Of a DNA stretch of 64,000 nucleotides, positions 62,720 through 64,000 are shown one piece after another. A model generated the notes under the pieces. The model saw nothing but the letters and a program-made list of their open reading frames with translations, was not told the origin of the DNA and did not search any database. How positions within the stretch are numbered: the stretch's first letter is position 1; each line of letters begins with the position of its first letter. This stretch comes from Enoplosus armatus (Eukaryota > Chordata > Actinopteri > Centrarchiformes > Enoplosidae): the NCBI RefSeq assembly GCF_043641665.1, contig NC_092194.1, positions 16,617,298 to 16,681,297 on the forward strand, written 5' to 3'. A program made the position numbers and the translations under genes.

Positions 62720-63954
62720 ATACGTGCCTTCCCTGTTGAAGCGTGGGTGTGTAGCGTAATGTGGTGTTGTTCTCCAGAGCTTGGAGCATATTCTGCAGTA
62801 TCTGGAACAGCTGGAAGCCACTGAATGGGCTCTACCTCAAGCAGTATTGTATGGCCTTTTCATGTTCTGGGTACCAGGAGAGAAAGACATTCAAACAATG
62901 GATTAAGAAATGATGATGGGAAAGAAAGAAAGAGAAATACAGGAGGCCAGAAGGATTGAGATGGTCAGCAGGTAAGTCGCAGGTAACACAAGTGTGTCAC
63001 TTTAAGGCCAGAGCCAGTCTTGAATGTCCAGGTCATCTCCCCAGTGGCCTTCAAGGCACTGCTCCAGAGTGCCTGAATTCAAAGAGTAAAGAAGCAGAGG
63101 GGGATGCAGGATTTCTTCCCACTTCAGGATAAATGTTTTCTTTTAACATGACATATTTTGACACTGTATGGAGCCACTGACTTCTCTAATCTTATCCTCT
63201 GATATTTTTACACTGACATGTTATGGTGGTTTGTCAGGTGGTTACGTTGTAAACCTTGTCTGTAAGCCAACCTTGCCTTAGAGAAGGATATAGATTTTGA
63301 ATTGGATTTATAAAAACCACGACTGTCATTTGGAAGAAGACCCAACTGTTGGCAGCATCCGTTCTCTTGGGTAACTGATGGTTTCCCATCTTCCGTATAA
63401 TCTTAGTGGGAAAGTACCACCACCCACTACCCACATGCTGGCAGATTTTGGCTGTAGTTGTTAAGTTAGTCATTCTTAGCAGTCACATTTTAATTTTATT
63501 TTTTAATTATCTTGAGATGCAAAAAAAGGAAGACGAGAGCAAAGATAACAATTCTTGAGTGAATCCTGTCGAGTCTTTCGCCATTATTTCCACTCATCAG
63601 AATCTCATGTGTGCACATATAGCTGAGTAGACTGTCTATTGCACATCTGGACTGAGATAACTGGCAGTGGTTAGACTATGTAGGCTCAAAAGAGACCCTT
63701 TTTTGGTGTCCAGTGAGGTCTGGCTTCCTGCTTGTGCACATGCTTGCATCAAGTAGACCCACTCTGACTTAAAATTCACGTTAAACATTCCCACAAACAA
63801 AAATGTAAAAAAGCTTAACTCACTCCACTATTTGTACCAGTAGTGCTGTCATACTAACGGTGGAAACACTGCCATCCTGTAGTCAAGGCGAGCAGAACCA
63901 ACCACTAGACTTTGACTGGGTGTGGCAGGCTTAATGTTGGCTCTTGGGGTGTGA

Positions 63955-63956
<2 letters not shown>

Positions 63957-64000
<44 letters not shown>
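63957..64000. repeat. (GT)n microsatellite at the window edge
   Basis: GT units to the last base; the array continues beyond the window. Confidence 0.95.

Larger units (their letters stand above)
62328..64000 (+). other. mta1: mta1 intron 3 (5' part)
   Basis: No exon encoding the next expected MTA1 segment was found. It holds two TG arrays and otherwise nothing recognisable. Confidence 0.75.

Noticed and set aside
62328..64000. Search for mta1 exon 4
   Set aside because: No codons for the expected RHRELFLSRQ or SVCY segments were found, so it lies outside the window.
1..64000. tRNA, rRNA, CRISPR arrays or phage and plasmid features
   Set aside because: None seen on reading both strands; sequence type is vertebrate nuclear DNA. 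A tRNA scan would confirm.

Overview
This window is vertebrate nuclear DNA, almost certainly from a ray-finned (teleost) fish. The genes have small exons with GT-AG introns and vertebrate protein sequences. The intervening DNA carries dispersed repeat families typical of teleost genomes (short inverted-repeat transposons, L2-like and Harbinger-like remnants) and long (CA/TG)n microsatellites. Nothing bacterial is present: no operons, CRISPR arrays or ribosome binding sites.

Two protein-coding genes are supported. (1) crip2, encoding a two-LIM-domain cysteine-rich protein, lies complete on the minus strand (start codon 34277, stop 13667). All eight coding exons were located and join in frame into a 205-residue protein. 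Its 3' UTR runs to a poly(A) signal at about 12252, and a compact promoter with a GC box and an octamer lies just above 34277. (2) mta1, encoding a subunit of the NuRD chromatin-remodelling complex, begins on the plus strand at 47645. Only its first three coding exons (63 residues, the start of the BAH domain) fall in the window; the gene continues beyond 64000. The two genes are divergent (head to head), with about 13.4 kb between start codons.

Layout: 1-12230, intergenic DNA downstream of crip2 with several old repeats and no convincing exon. 12235-34277, crip2, with a 12.4-kb first intron holding a Harbinger transposon remnant, and a second intron holding a well-preserved hAT-type inverted-repeat element with an 8-bp target duplication. 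34450-47480, intergenic, with two inverted-repeat elements. 47645-64000, the 5' part of mta1, whose introns carry a degenerate L2-like LINE, a transposon nested inside another, several copies of one teleost repeat family, G-rich tracts, four long dinucleotide arrays and a possible internal promoter near 54.7 kb.

The two genes do not form one pathway. Their neighbourhood is conserved, since MTA1 and CRIP2 are also adjacent in human, but there they point the same way. I found no convincing new biological system. The most useful observations are the nested transposons, the Harbinger remnant with its accessory Myb-like gene, an unusual residue in the conserved MTA1 N-terminus, the repeated exon plan of the two crip2 LIM domains, a UG-rich tract next to the mta1 exon 3 acceptor, and a candidate alternative promoter in mta1 intron 1.
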